From an uncultured Ruminococcus sp. (lineage in GTDB: Bacteria; Bacillota; Clostridia; Oscillospirales; CAG-272): a stretch of 56,822 nt of DNA. The translations under genes were made by a program, and so were the position numbers. The notes below the pieces were generated by a model. That model was not told the DNA's origin. It made no database searches and saw only the letters and a program-made list of their open reading frames with translations. Positions 25,137 through 32,558 of this stretch are shown here, in pieces. Location of the stretch: assembly GCA_902762505.1 (NCBI GenBank), contig CACWOQ010000006.1, positions 1 through 56,822 of the forward strand. The letters run 5' to 3'. The first letter of the stretch is position 1. The number at the start of each line of letters is the position of its first letter.

Positions 25137-26410
25137 TTTATCTCATCCCTTATAAGCGCGCTCTTCGCGTGCGCCGTAAGTCCCTCGGCGCGGGCGAAGT
25201 ACGCGACGTCGTCCTTGTATCCGGCAAGCGCCTCTTGTGTGAAATAAGAATACTGCATAGTCTTGCAGAAATCGTCAACCGAAAGCGGGCTTGAAAATCT
25301 CGCCGTGCCGCCGGTCGGCAGCGTGTGGTTCGGGCCCGCCATATAATCTCCGAGCGGTTCCGGGCAGTTTCTGCCGAGGAACACGGAGCCGGCGTGACGG
25401 ATGAGCTCAAGCAGCTGAAACGGCTGCTCAACGCAGAGCTGCAAATGCTCGGGCGCCAGGCTGTTCGATATCCGAGCCGCCTCCGCTATGGTATCGGTTA
25501 TTATTATTTTTCCGTTCTTATCTATCGACTCGCGCGCGATTTCGCGGCGTTCCAGCAGAGGGATCTGCGCCTCAAGCTGCTGCGCCACGCTTTCGCCGAG
25601 CGTCCGCGACGTGGTCACGAGCACGGCGGAGGCGGATCTGTCGTGCTCCGCCTGCGACAGCATATCGGCGGCGAGCACGCGCGGATCTGTCTTTTCATCG
25701 GATATGATCAGTATCTCGGACGGACCGGCGATCATATCGACCGATACGGCGCCGTAGACCTGGCGCTTCGCCTCGGCTACGTAGGCGTTGCCGGGACCGA
25801 CTATCTTGTCGACCCTCGGCACGCTTTCCGTCCCGTATGCGAGCGCGGCTATCGCCTGCGCGCCGCCTACGCTGAACACCCTGTCAACACCGGCGATCTT
25901 CGCCGCCGCGAGGATCGCGTCCGGCACTTCTCCGTTTTTGCCGGGAGGCGTGACCATTACGATCTCCCCGACGCCGGCGATCTTCGCCGGTATCACGTCC
26001 ATCAGGACCGTTGACGGATACGCTGCCGTTCCGCCCGGAACGTAGACGCCGGCGCGGTCCACCGCTATGACGCGCTGACCGAGCACTATCCCGTTTTCCT
26101 TATCGATCCTGTAACCGTTCCTCTTCTGCTTTTCGTGGAAGGCGGCGATGTTTTCTTTGGCTTTGCGCATTACGCTTTTCAGTTTTTCACCGGTTCTGTC
26201 ATACGCTTCGTCTATCTTTCCGGCGCCGACCTCAAGCGACGCGAGCTTCACACCGTCGAACCGCTCCGTATACCCGTACAGCGCGCGGTCTCCGTTTTCC
26301 CTCACGTCCGAGATTATCCTCCGCACCTGTTCCGATACGTCCGGCAGCTCCGCGGATCTGTTGAGTATCCGCGTGCCCGTGATTTCTTTTACGTTATATA
26401 TTCTGATCAT
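25133..26410 (-). CDS. hisD: Histidinol dehydrogenase
   Basis: 425 residues, the usual length. HisD carries out the last two oxidations to histidine with NAD+. Signature features are PGGTAAYPSTVLMDVIPAKIAG, VDKIVGPGNAYVAEAKR, DMIAGPSEIL, the zinc-site stretch DMLSQAEHDRSASA, and the late GPNHTLPTGGTARFSSPLSV. It overlaps the hisC start by 4 bases and is 1 base from hisG. Confidence 0.97.
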   Translation of the reverse strand: MIRIYNVKEITGTRILNRSAELPDVSEQVRRIISDVRENGDRALYGYTERFDGVKLASLEVGAGKIDEAYDRTGEKLKSVMRKAKENIAAFHEKQKRNGYRIDKENGIVLGQRVIAVDRAGVYVPGGTAAYPSTVLMDVIPAKIAGVGEIVMVTPPGKNGEVPDAILAAAKIAGVDRVFSVGGAQAIAALAYGTESVPRVDKIVGPGNAYVAEAKRQVYGAVSVDMIAGPSEILIISDEKTDPRVLAADMLSQAEHDRSASAVLVTTSRTLGESVAQQLEAQIPLLERREIARESIDKNGKIIITDTIAEAARISNSLAPEHLQLCVEQPFQLLELIRHAGSVFLGRNCPEPLGDYMAGPNHTLPTGGTARFSSPLSVDDFCKTMQYSYFTQEALAGYKDDVAYFARAEGLTAHAKSALIRDEIK

Positions 26411-26411
26411 A

Positions 26412-27044
26412 TCACCGCTCCGTTACGGTCTGTATCGCCGCCTGAAGCGCCTTTATCAGATCCGTTTTGAATTTATACGCCGATTTGTTTGCGATCAGCC
26501 TCGCGCTGACCGGTACGACGTCGGCTATCACCTCGAGCCCGTTATCGCGCAGGGTCGCGCCCGTCTCCACTATGTCGACTATGACGTCGGACAGACCGAG
26601 GATAGGCGCAAGCTCGATCGAACCGTTGAGTTTGATTATATCCGTCTGCCGTCCCGCGGAATCAAAATACTTCCGCGCGACGTTTTTGAATTTCGTCGCC
26701 ACGCAAAGCGTTTTCCCGGGATCGTCGCGGAAGCCCTTTTTCGCCGCGACAGCTATCCTGCACACGCCCCTGTGAAGATCCGCGAGCTCGTAAACGTCGG
26801 GCTCTGATTCAAGCAGTATATCGCTGCCGCAGACGCCGAGATCCGCCGCGCCGCGTTCCACGTAGACCGGCACGTCGGACGGCTTGACCCAGAAATATCT
26901 TATCCCGTCGCCGTCAAAGATCAGCTTTCTCCCGTCTCCGTCTGACTGTGCGGCGCAATAGCCCGCGTCGGACAGCGCGGCGCATACGTCCTCGCCGAGG
27001 CGCCCCTTCGGCAGGGCGAGATTGAGTATCCGTCTGTCGTCCAC
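26412..27044 (-). CDS. hisG: ATP phosphoribosyltransferase, short form
   Basis: 210 residues, lacking the C-terminal regulatory domain; this short form needs HisZ, which is encoded just upstream. It commits ATP and PRPP to histidine. NLALPKGRLGEDV, GAADLGVCGSDILLE, IATKFKN-type VATKFKNVARKYF, and the PRPP-site DVIVDIVETGATLRDNGLE are visible. An ATG at 27053 is in frame but lies directly on the AGGAGG site, so I favour GTG 27044, nine bases behind it. It starts just beyond the hisZ stop. Confidence 0.92.
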   Translation of the reverse strand: MDDRRILNLALPKGRLGEDVCAALSDAGYCAAQSDGDGRKLIFDGDGIRYFWVKPSDVPVYVERGAADLGVCGSDILLESEPDVYELADLHRGVCRIAVAAKKGFRDDPGKTLCVATKFKNVARKYFDSAGRQTDIIKLNGSIELAPILGLSDVIVDIVETGATLRDNGLEVIADVVPVSARLIANKSAYKFKTDLIKALQAAIQTVTER

Positions 27045-27045
27045 G

Positions 27046-28026
27046 TCAGTCATCCTCCTTCACGGGGACGCTCATAACGGAGCCTCCCTCCTCGAGCGCG
27101 CGTCTTATACTGCCGATAACGGCTGACGGATCGTCATCCTTTCCGTAGAACACGGTCCGGTCCGGCTCAAACGCCGGCTCGCTTTTGCCGCCGAGCCTGT
27201 CGAGATATACGGCGAAGCCCGCCGCGCTGTTGTTTTTACCCATTTTTTTCATCAGATTGCCGTATTCTCCGCCGGAAAGAACAGCCGCCGGCACGCCCTC
27301 GACGTAGCCCTGCATCACAAGCCCGCTGTAATAATCCGGATCGTTTACGACGGAAATGTCGAACCTGCACCCGTCAACCGCGCGTACCACGCGGAAAAAC
27401 GAGCCGACTGTGCCGTCCCACTCTTCACCGTCGGATAACGAATAAAGCAGTTTTTCAGCCTCCGCGGGCTCCGACGGCGCGCCGAGCAGTCCGCCGACAA
27501 GCTTTTCGGCGCAGCCGTTCCGGCAGAGCTGCAGCGCCCCGGACAGGTTTTTCTGACCGATGCGTTTGACGAAAAGCCCGAAATCTGACACGTCCGCCCG
27601 CTTCGCCGCCGCGGTGAGGATACGCAGATCCGAAACGTCGAGCACGCACGTATTTGAAATGCGCCGCAGGCTCAGATACGCGAGGAGCAAAACCTCGGAC
27701 AGACACACCGGATCGGGGTCGCCTATATATTCGAGCCCCGCCTGCTCCACCTCCGTGAATCTTCCGTTCACGGTCCGGAACACGCTTTCGTTGTAGCAGT
27801 ATTTGGATCGGACGCCGTCGCGGCTGCCGCGGACTATGGACAGCGTGACGTCCGGCTTCAGCGCCATCAGTCTGCCGTCCGTATCCGTGAACGTGATCAT
27901 TCCCGCGCTCGGCAGAAAAGCCCTGTGTTCGGAATAAAGGCCGTATTCCTCGAATTTGCTCATTCTGAATCTCCCGTAGCCGCATCTGCGGTACAGCGAG
28001 GTAAGAGCGCCGGATACGTTATCCAT
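27046..28026 (-). CDS. hisZ: ATP phosphoribosyltransferase regulatory subunit
   Basis: 326 residues. HisZ is related to histidyl-tRNA synthetase but does not charge tRNA; it activates short HisG and lets histidine inhibit it. Motif 2-like sequence TDTDGRLMALKPDVTLSIVRG and the later EYGNLMKKMGK are visible. I placed the start at ATG 28026, with GGGAG 8 bases before, overlapping the regulator gene's end by 8 bases. An ATG at 28047 lacks a ribosome site. Confidence 0.9.
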   Translation of the reverse strand: MDNVSGALTSLYRRCGYGRFRMSKFEEYGLYSEHRAFLPSAGMITFTDTDGRLMALKPDVTLSIVRGSRDGVRSKYCYNESVFRTVNGRFTEVEQAGLEYIGDPDPVCLSEVLLLAYLSLRRISNTCVLDVSDLRILTAAAKRADVSDFGLFVKRIGQKNLSGALQLCRNGCAEKLVGGLLGAPSEPAEAEKLLYSLSDGEEWDGTVGSFFRVVRAVDGCRFDISVVNDPDYYSGLVMQGYVEGVPAAVLSGGEYGNLMKKMGKNNSAAGFAVYLDRLGGKSEPAFEPDRTVFYGKDDDPSAVIGSIRRALEEGGSVMSVPVKEDD

Positions 28027-28291
28027 CTTTTTTCTCCCGTTTTTCAATGACCGAGCGGTAACCGCCCCTGCCGTAATTCAGACACCTGTTAACGCGGCTT
28101 ATCGTCGCGGAGCTTGCGCCCGTCGCCTCGATTATCTCGTTGTAGTTTTTGCCCTCGTGAAGCATGAGCGCCACGTCGAAGCGTGAAGACATATCCTGAA
28201 GCTCCTTTATCGTGCAGAGATCGTCGAAAAACGACGCGCATTCCTCTTTGTCCTTTAACGCGAGTATCGCTTCAAACAGTCTGTCGTACAT
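28019..28291 (-). CDS. YerC/TrpR-like regulator, probably of the his operon
   Basis: 90 residues. It matches the YerC/YecD family of TrpR-like helix-turn-helix proteins: FFDDLCTIKELQDMSSRFDVALML, then the recognition unit NYNEIIEATGASSATISRVNRCLNYG. Position as first gene of the his operon and a palindrome in its promoter suggest that it autoregulates the operon. The name HisR has been proposed for such regulators by comparative genomics, as far as I recall. Histidine as effector is inferred, not shown. An AAAGGAG ribosome site precedes it. Confidence 0.88.
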   Translation of the reverse strand: MYDRLFEAILALKDKEECASFFDDLCTIKELQDMSSRFDVALMLHEGKNYNEIIEATGASSATISRVNRCLNYGRGGYRSVIEKREKKDG

Positions 28292-28321
28292 TGTCCGTCT
28301 CCTTTTCTTTATTGCTTTACC

Positions 28322-28350
28322 ATATTACCACTTTAAAGTGCTAAAGTCAA
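28322..28350 (-). promoter_or_regulatory. his operon promoter with palindromic operator
   Basis: Leftward TTGACT (28345-28350) and TAATAT (28322-28327), 17-bp spacer. The spacer holds a perfect 12-bp palindrome, CACTTTAAAGTG (28329-28340), which extends to TTAcCACTTTAAAGTGcTAA (28325-28344). A repressor there would block RNA polymerase directly. Confidence 0.83.
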
Positions 28351-28378
28351 GAGGAAAAGGAAATTGTTTACAAAAAGA

Positions 28379-28406
28379 TAAAAAAATGACCGGCGATGAT
28401 CGCCGA
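28379..28406 (-). terminator. Terminator of the membrane protein gene
   Basis: Leftward, the stem from CGGCGA/TCGCCG (28392-28406) is followed by a run of T (28379-28388 on the plus strand reads A). It lies downstream of the gene ending at 28424. Confidence 0.75.
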
Positions 28407-28423
28407 TCCGTGGTTTTTATCGT

Positions 28424-29341
28424 TTATCTGACCTCGCAGCCGCCCCATTCCACGACGGTGAAACCGTCGCGCGCGGGCGCGCTCAGTTCCTGCTCCTCGA
28501 TCCGCACGTACGATCCGAGCGGCTTGTACGCCATGAAAACTCGGATCACAGTATCGGGCGCGGGCGTGACCTGCAGTTCCGCGCCGTCCGTGTACGCCGC
28601 GGTCTGGAACGAGATCAGGTTATATTCGTTGTTCTGCATCCGAGGCAGCCAGTAGATGATGAATTCATCCGCTTCACTGTCGTTCAGCCCCGCTTTTTTC
28701 AGAGCGCCGTACAGAAACTCCGCCGTATCGGAGCCCTTGACGCAGAAGCCTTTTGAAAAGTCGTATCCGGCGTTTCTGTTCCCTTCCCAGAACAGCGCGT
28801 AATACCGCCTGCCGTCCAAAAACTCGAGCGTCCCGTCCGGATACGCGGTAAAATCAGCCCAGCCGTCCGCGCCGTATTCCGGATACGACGCCGTTATTTT
28901 CCCGTCGTACGAAAGTCTGACGGAACAGACCGTTTTTTCCTTCGGGTAAAGGTATATCACCGGCTTCGCGTCGGTAACTTCATCGTCGTAGACGTACAGC
29001 ACGGAATAAACGATACCGTCGCCGTTCCGCTGCGTCATATCGACCTTTACCGTGACGTAGTAGACGTCGCCGCAGTCGTTTTTGATTCTGCATTCGGCGT
29101 TATACGTTTTATCTTCCGTTTCGGTCAAGGCGTAACGGTCTGCCGCCTGAAATTTGACCGGCGCGCCGTATTCGCTGCAGAACTGCTCGTCCGTTTTAAG
29201 AAATTCCGATATCTGACGGTAGATCTCTCTTCTCTGCACGTAACGGTCGTATTGCCGCCCCAGTACGTACCCGCAGGCGAGCAGTGCCATGCTGACCGCC
29301 GCGATGACGACTATCAGAACGATTATCTTCTTCTTGCTCAT
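28424..29341 (-). CDS. Membrane-anchored conserved hypothetical protein
   Basis: 305 residues. One N-terminal hydrophobic segment (about 5-28) contains LLAC, so it is either an anchor or a lipobox. The outer region ends in a distinctive domain with KPVIYLYPKEKTVCSV, ASYPEYGADGW, LFWEGNRNAGYDFSKGFCVKG, EFIIYWLPRMQNNEYN and PDTVIRVFMAYKPL. I recognise this as a recurring domain in Firmicutes proteins, with no function known to me. Cys residues in the domain might form a disulfide. The gene stands alone between the his operon and the sugar isomerase gene. Confidence 0.75.
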   Translation of the reverse strand: MSKKKIIVLIVVIAAVSMALLACGYVLGRQYDRYVQRREIYRQISEFLKTDEQFCSEYGAPVKFQAADRYALTETEDKTYNAECRIKNDCGDVYYVTVKVDMTQRNGDGIVYSVLYVYDDEVTDAKPVIYLYPKEKTVCSVRLSYDGKITASYPEYGADGWADFTAYPDGTLEFLDGRRYYALFWEGNRNAGYDFSKGFCVKGSDTAEFLYGALKKAGLNDSEADEFIIYWLPRMQNNEYNLISFQTAAYTDGAELQVTPAPDTVIRVFMAYKPLGSYVRIEEQELSAPARDGFTVVEWGGCEVR

Positions 29342-29445
29342 TGGTCGTTCCCCTTTCCGTGTCTGTCACATAATATGATGAAAAAACCGGTAAAAAAAGT
29401 TTCACCGCCGCGGAAAATTTACAAATACGGCGCCGGAAACAAAAC

Positions 29446-29470
29446 CGTGCGGCGCTTGACGCGCCGCACG
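29446..29470 (-). terminator. Hairpin after the sugar isomerase gene
   Basis: A 10-bp perfect stem (29446-29455 with 29461-29470, CGTGCGGCGC) with a 5-base loop lies just downstream of the stop at 29477. Leftward it is followed only by GGTTTTG, so it is a moderate terminator. Confidence 0.7.
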
Positions 29471-29476
29471 TAATCA

Positions 29477-30445
29477 TTACGCCCAGGACATCGAGCCGGG
29501 CTTCGGAGAAGACATTATCGCGCGCTTCAGGAAATACGCGGCTTTTTCAAGTCCCTCGTCGACCGACATCAGGCTGTCTTCGTGCTCGATCGACATGACC
29601 TTGTCGTAACCGCAGAGGCGGAGCGTGGAGACGATATCACGCCAGTACTGCATATCGTGACCGTAGCCGACGGCGCGGAATACCCACGCGCGGTTCAGCT
29701 CGTCGCTGTAATGCTTCGTGTCGAGGACGCCGATCCTCGCCTTGTTGAATTCGTCGACTCTCGTGTCCTTCGCGTGGAAGTGATAGATGCAGCCTTTCAG
29801 CATTTTTATCGCCTCGCAGATATCCATACCCTGCCAGATGAGGTGGGAGGGATCGAAGTTGGCGCCGATGCAGTCGCCGACGGCGGCGCGGAGCTTAAGG
29901 AGCGTTTCGGTGTTGTAAACGCAGAAGCCGGGGTGCATCTCAAACGCAATCTTCGTGACGCCGTGTTCGGCGCAGAACGCCGCGGTCTTCTTCCAGTACG
30001 GGATCAGCACCTCGTTCCACTGATAATCGAGTATGTGCAGGTAATCCTCCGGCCACGGGCAGGTGACCCAGTTCGGATATTTTGCGCCGTCATGGTCGCC
30101 GGGACATCCGGAGAACGTGATGACCGTATCGATACCCATTTTCTCCGCCAGAAGCACGGCGTCCCTGAAGTCGTCGTCGTACATCTTCGCGGTCGCCTTG
30201 TCCGGATGCACGGGGTTGCCGTGGCAGGACAGCGCGGAGACTTCCATATCATAGCTCTTTATCAGAGCGATGAAGTCGTTATACGCTTTTTCATCATGCA
30301 GAAGCACCTGCGGATCGCAGTGGGCTTTGCCCGGGTATCCGCCGCAGCCGAGCTCTATCGCCTCGACTCCGAGCGCTTTCAGTTTCGGCAGCACCTCCGC
30401 AAGCGGACGGTCGCCGTACAGATTTGTAAGTACGCCTAATTTCAT
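29477..30445 (-). CDS. Sugar phosphate isomerase/epimerase (AP endonuclease 2 TIM barrel)
   Basis: 322 residues of the xylose isomerase-like TIM-barrel family. The start KLGVLTNLYGDRPL and CGGYPGKAH are followed by metal-binding blocks: MEVSALSCHGNPVHPD, IAFEMHPGFCVYNT, GANFDPSHLIWQGMD, YHFHAKDTRV and SIEHEDSLMSVDEGLE. The His, Glu and Asp ligands expected in this family are visible. Substrate is unknown; such proteins are often paired with Gfo/Idh/MocA oxidoreductases in sugar or inositol catabolism. AGGAG precedes the start. The upstream neighbour is a lipoprotein gene, which appears to interrupt a normal pairing with the oxidoreductase at 32559. Confidence 0.9.
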   Translation of the reverse strand: MKLGVLTNLYGDRPLAEVLPKLKALGVEAIELGCGGYPGKAHCDPQVLLHDEKAYNDFIALIKSYDMEVSALSCHGNPVHPDKATAKMYDDDFRDAVLLAEKMGIDTVITFSGCPGDHDGAKYPNWVTCPWPEDYLHILDYQWNEVLIPYWKKTAAFCAEHGVTKIAFEMHPGFCVYNTETLLKLRAAVGDCIGANFDPSHLIWQGMDICEAIKMLKGCIYHFHAKDTRVDEFNKARIGVLDTKHYSDELNRAWVFRAVGYGHDMQYWRDIVSTLRLCGYDKVMSIEHEDSLMSVDEGLEKAAYFLKRAIMSSPKPGSMSWA

Positions 30446-30456
30446 ATGTTTCTCCT

Positions 30457-30506
30457 ATCTGCCGCAAACGCGGTTATTTATTTGTATATTCTTTTATCAT
30501 TTCAAT
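30457..30506 (-). repeat. Duplicated gene-end repeat, copy 1
   Basis: About 50 bases (tgccgcaaacgcggttattt onward) recur almost identically at 31447-31492. They cover the shared last residues YTNK/YTNE, the stop and a small stem CCGC/GCGG. They show that the lipoprotein and its 3' flank were duplicated as a block. Confidence 0.75.
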
Positions 30507-31310
30507 CAATTCGGCAGTCCTTTGATTTGTCTGCCCCGTTAGATCCAATATTGAATTATCCATATCTCCTGATACCTGTTGAAGATCGCCGTCACAACAG
30601 GCTATTGGAGTAAAGTATATTTCGTCGCTGTCTGTTTTTGATATGTCTGCAAAAACATAATACTGTTTACCATACATCAGCACAGGAATAAAACTCGACG
30701 TTATGCTTTTTATTCCATACTCTTTGAGTTTTTCCTTATTATGATAATATTTTCCAACCTCAAGCTTATATTCTGATTCGTTTTTTGTTCCGTACTCTGA
30801 CATAAACCATTCTTCGTATTTTTCATCAGGTTTAATACTGACGTATTGTTTTTGTACAGCTTTAACAGAAGCATTCAAATCAAAACCGCTGAAATTTTTT
30901 ATAACCTCAACCGAAGAGCACTCCAACTCCGCCCATTCCGTTTTTCTATACAAATCCCTGTTATTTATTTTAGCTGCAACAGTATTATAATAAAAATAAA
31001 ATTCGTAATTTTCCGGAACTATTCTAAGTATTGTATAATTCCCGTTTTCGTTTTTGATAAATTCCTTAAGACTGTAATCCGTACGAACGGTGAATTCATT
31101 TTCAAAGTCGTCACACGTGATCAGCGCATTTTGAAATACGTCGTCGTATTTCTCTTCAGATTCTTTAAAGTTGTTTTGACTGCTTTCTGCCCCGATACTT
31201 TTAAATGCCTGACTGTTTTTTCCTTCGGCATCATTATATATATTGCCGGTGCAGCCGAATAATAATGCCATAAGTAATAGCGTGCACATAAACATTATTG
31301 CTTTTTTCAT
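30474..31310 (-). CDS. Lipoprotein, AT-rich duplicated copy B
   Basis: 278 residues with signal peptide and lipobox LLFGC, Cys20. After a charged linker the domain includes TILRIVPENYEFYFY, KYYHNKEKLKEYGIKSI, LMYGKQYYVFADI and the terminal ELIEMIKEYTNK. These four segments line up in order with the neighbour at 31461, so the two are paralogues. The DNA is much more AT-rich than the surroundings. No good ribosome site precedes ATG 31310. The 51-codon ORF upstream stops 2 bases before this ATG, so translation may be coupled. Family unknown. Confidence 0.75.
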   Translation of the reverse strand: MKKAIMFMCTLLLMALLFGCTGNIYNDAEGKNSQAFKSIGAESSQNNFKESEEKYDDVFQNALITCDDFENEFTVRTDYSLKEFIKNENGNYTILRIVPENYEFYFYYNTVAAKINNRDLYRKTEWAELECSSVEVIKNFSGFDLNASVKAVQKQYVSIKPDEKYEEWFMSEYGTKNESEYKLEVGKYYHNKEKLKEYGIKSITSSFIPVLMYGKQYYVFADISKTDSDEIYFTPIACCDGDLQQVSGDMDNSILDLTGQTNQRTAELIEMIKEYTNK

Positions 31311-31312
31311 GG

Positions 31313-31468
31313 TTAATTACCACACTTATTTATCAAATTAATCTTGTCGTGTACAGTCGGTCTGATGCAAGAAAGATTATCGTTTGCTCCAGGCAGACCA
31401 TGATTCATAATTGAACATATATTATTAAATCCCGGATAACTACCTCTGCCGCAAACGCGGTTATTCAT
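31313..31468 (-). pseudogene. 51-codon ORF, possible remnant of a metzincin-like protease
   Basis: ATG AAT overlaps the stop of copy A, and the ORF runs 51 codons to TAA two bases before copy B. The first codons lie in a repeat shared with the end of copy B (NNRVCGR), so the true start may be lost. The rest reads CSIMNHGLPGANDN then CIRPTVHDKINLINKCG. The SIMN stretch resembles the Met-turn of metzincin proteases, with four Cys residues in the ORF. No HExxH zinc motif remains. It might instead be a genuine small protein, given the tight overlaps. Interpretation is uncertain. Confidence 0.35.
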
Positions 31469-31492
31469 TTGTATATTCTTTTACCATTTTAG
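31447..31492 (-). repeat. Duplicated gene-end repeat, copy 2
   Basis: Near-identical to 30457-30506. It carries the end of copy A and the start of the 51-codon ORF. Confidence 0.75.
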
Positions 31493-32297
31493 CAAGCTCG
31501 GTGTGATGTCCGCCGTAAAAATCAGTACGCTTTACAGGCGTGGATGAAACAACGTAATTCAGATTTTCATCACAGTACCCGTACGGTACTGCCGTTTTAA
31601 CTCCGTCATCCTGAAAGACCATGACAAAAACGTAATACGTTTTATTATACTCAAGCACCGGATTGTCTGTTGATTTAATGCTTTTTACGCCATATAGAGC
31701 AAGCTTTTCTTTATCGAGTTTGTATTCTCCGTCTTCAACGCTTAAAATATCTCCCCCGGCTGTGCCGTGCTCTTTGATGAAGTCATCCATGAAAGCGTCA
31801 CCGGGCGTAATTGCTATATCCTGACAAATCTCCGCATTTTCAGACGTTTCAAAATCAGCGCCACAGATATTCTTAACAACCTCGACTATGTCAACTGTTA
31901 CCTTTGCAGAACCGGATACGACAAGCTCTGAATCCGAGCTGCTCTTTTTAAGATAAAACTCATAGTTTTTCGGCACTATTTTCAGCACGGCACAACCAAA
32001 ACCATGCTTTTCCGCAAAATCTATATAGTCTTTCAGAGTTATGATTATACTGTATCTGCGTGCCGCACTGGAAAACTCAATAGAATCCGTCAAACCGAAT
32101 ATACTGTCTGTATATACCACAACTTCTTCGGAATTGCCGGGATCTTTCATTGTGCCGTCTTCTTTATTTGTCTCAATCTCATTTTCAGCTTTTGTATCGG
32201 TGTTGTTATCTGTGATAAACGTATTCTCAGATCCGCACGATATTAAAGTATAAACAGCAACGAACATTAATAATGCTAACGATATTATTTTTTTCAT
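31461..32297 (-). CDS. Lipoprotein, AT-rich duplicated copy A
   Basis: 278 residues from ATG 32297, which lies 6 bases behind GGGGGTGG. Lipobox LISC with Cys21 is followed by a Thr-, Asn- and Glu-rich linker, then the same domain as copy B: AVLKIVPKNYEFYL, VEDGEYKLDKEKLALYGVKSI, LEYNKTYYVFVMV and terminal ELAKMVKEYTNE. The AT-richness matches copy B and contrasts with neighbours. Both lie between a Gfo/Idh/MocA gene and a sugar isomerase gene. Function is unknown. Confidence 0.75.
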   Translation of the reverse strand: MKKIISLALLMFVAVYTLISCGSENTFITDNNTDTKAENEIETNKEDGTMKDPGNSEEVVVYTDSIFGLTDSIEFSSAARRYSIIITLKDYIDFAEKHGFGCAVLKIVPKNYEFYLKKSSSDSELVVSGSAKVTVDIVEVVKNICGADFETSENAEICQDIAITPGDAFMDDFIKEHGTAGGDILSVEDGEYKLDKEKLALYGVKSIKSTDNPVLEYNKTYYVFVMVFQDDGVKTAVPYGYCDENLNYVVSSTPVKRTDFYGGHHTELAKMVKEYTNE

Positions 32298-32394
32298 ATT
32301 CATCCACCCCCTTTATTAAATAGTATTTCTGACAATCCTGTTTGTAAATAAATTGCAAATTCACGTTCGGAACAGCCGTAACGCGTCAAGCGCC

Positions 32395-32530
32395 GCGCCC
32401 CGCTCCCCCGCCCACCTTTTTTTCGCGCCCCCTCAAGTCTTAGACTTGAGCGGAGGGGGAAGAAGGGGGGACAGGGGGGGACGTTGAGGGGTGGGGTCAC
32501 CCGATCGTGCGCTTTGCGCACACGGTCCGT
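32395..32530. other. GC-skewed intergenic region with G-tracts and hairpins
   Basis: A C-rich stretch (32395-32416) is followed by a perfect inverted repeat CTCAAGTC-TTA-GACTTGAG (about 32432-32450). A G-rich block (32455-32496) follows, with five G-runs of 4-7, spaced by AGAA, ACA, ACGTTGA and T; this is a strong G-quadruplex pattern. Two further hairpins, GTGCGC-TTT-GCGCAC (about 32507-32521) and GTCGC-GCA-GCGAC (about 32529-32541), have the same TTT and GCA loops as hairpins in the array at the left edge. No gene lies here. Confidence 0.6.
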
Positions 32531-32558
32531 CGCGCAGCGACACCTTAATTTTTAATTC

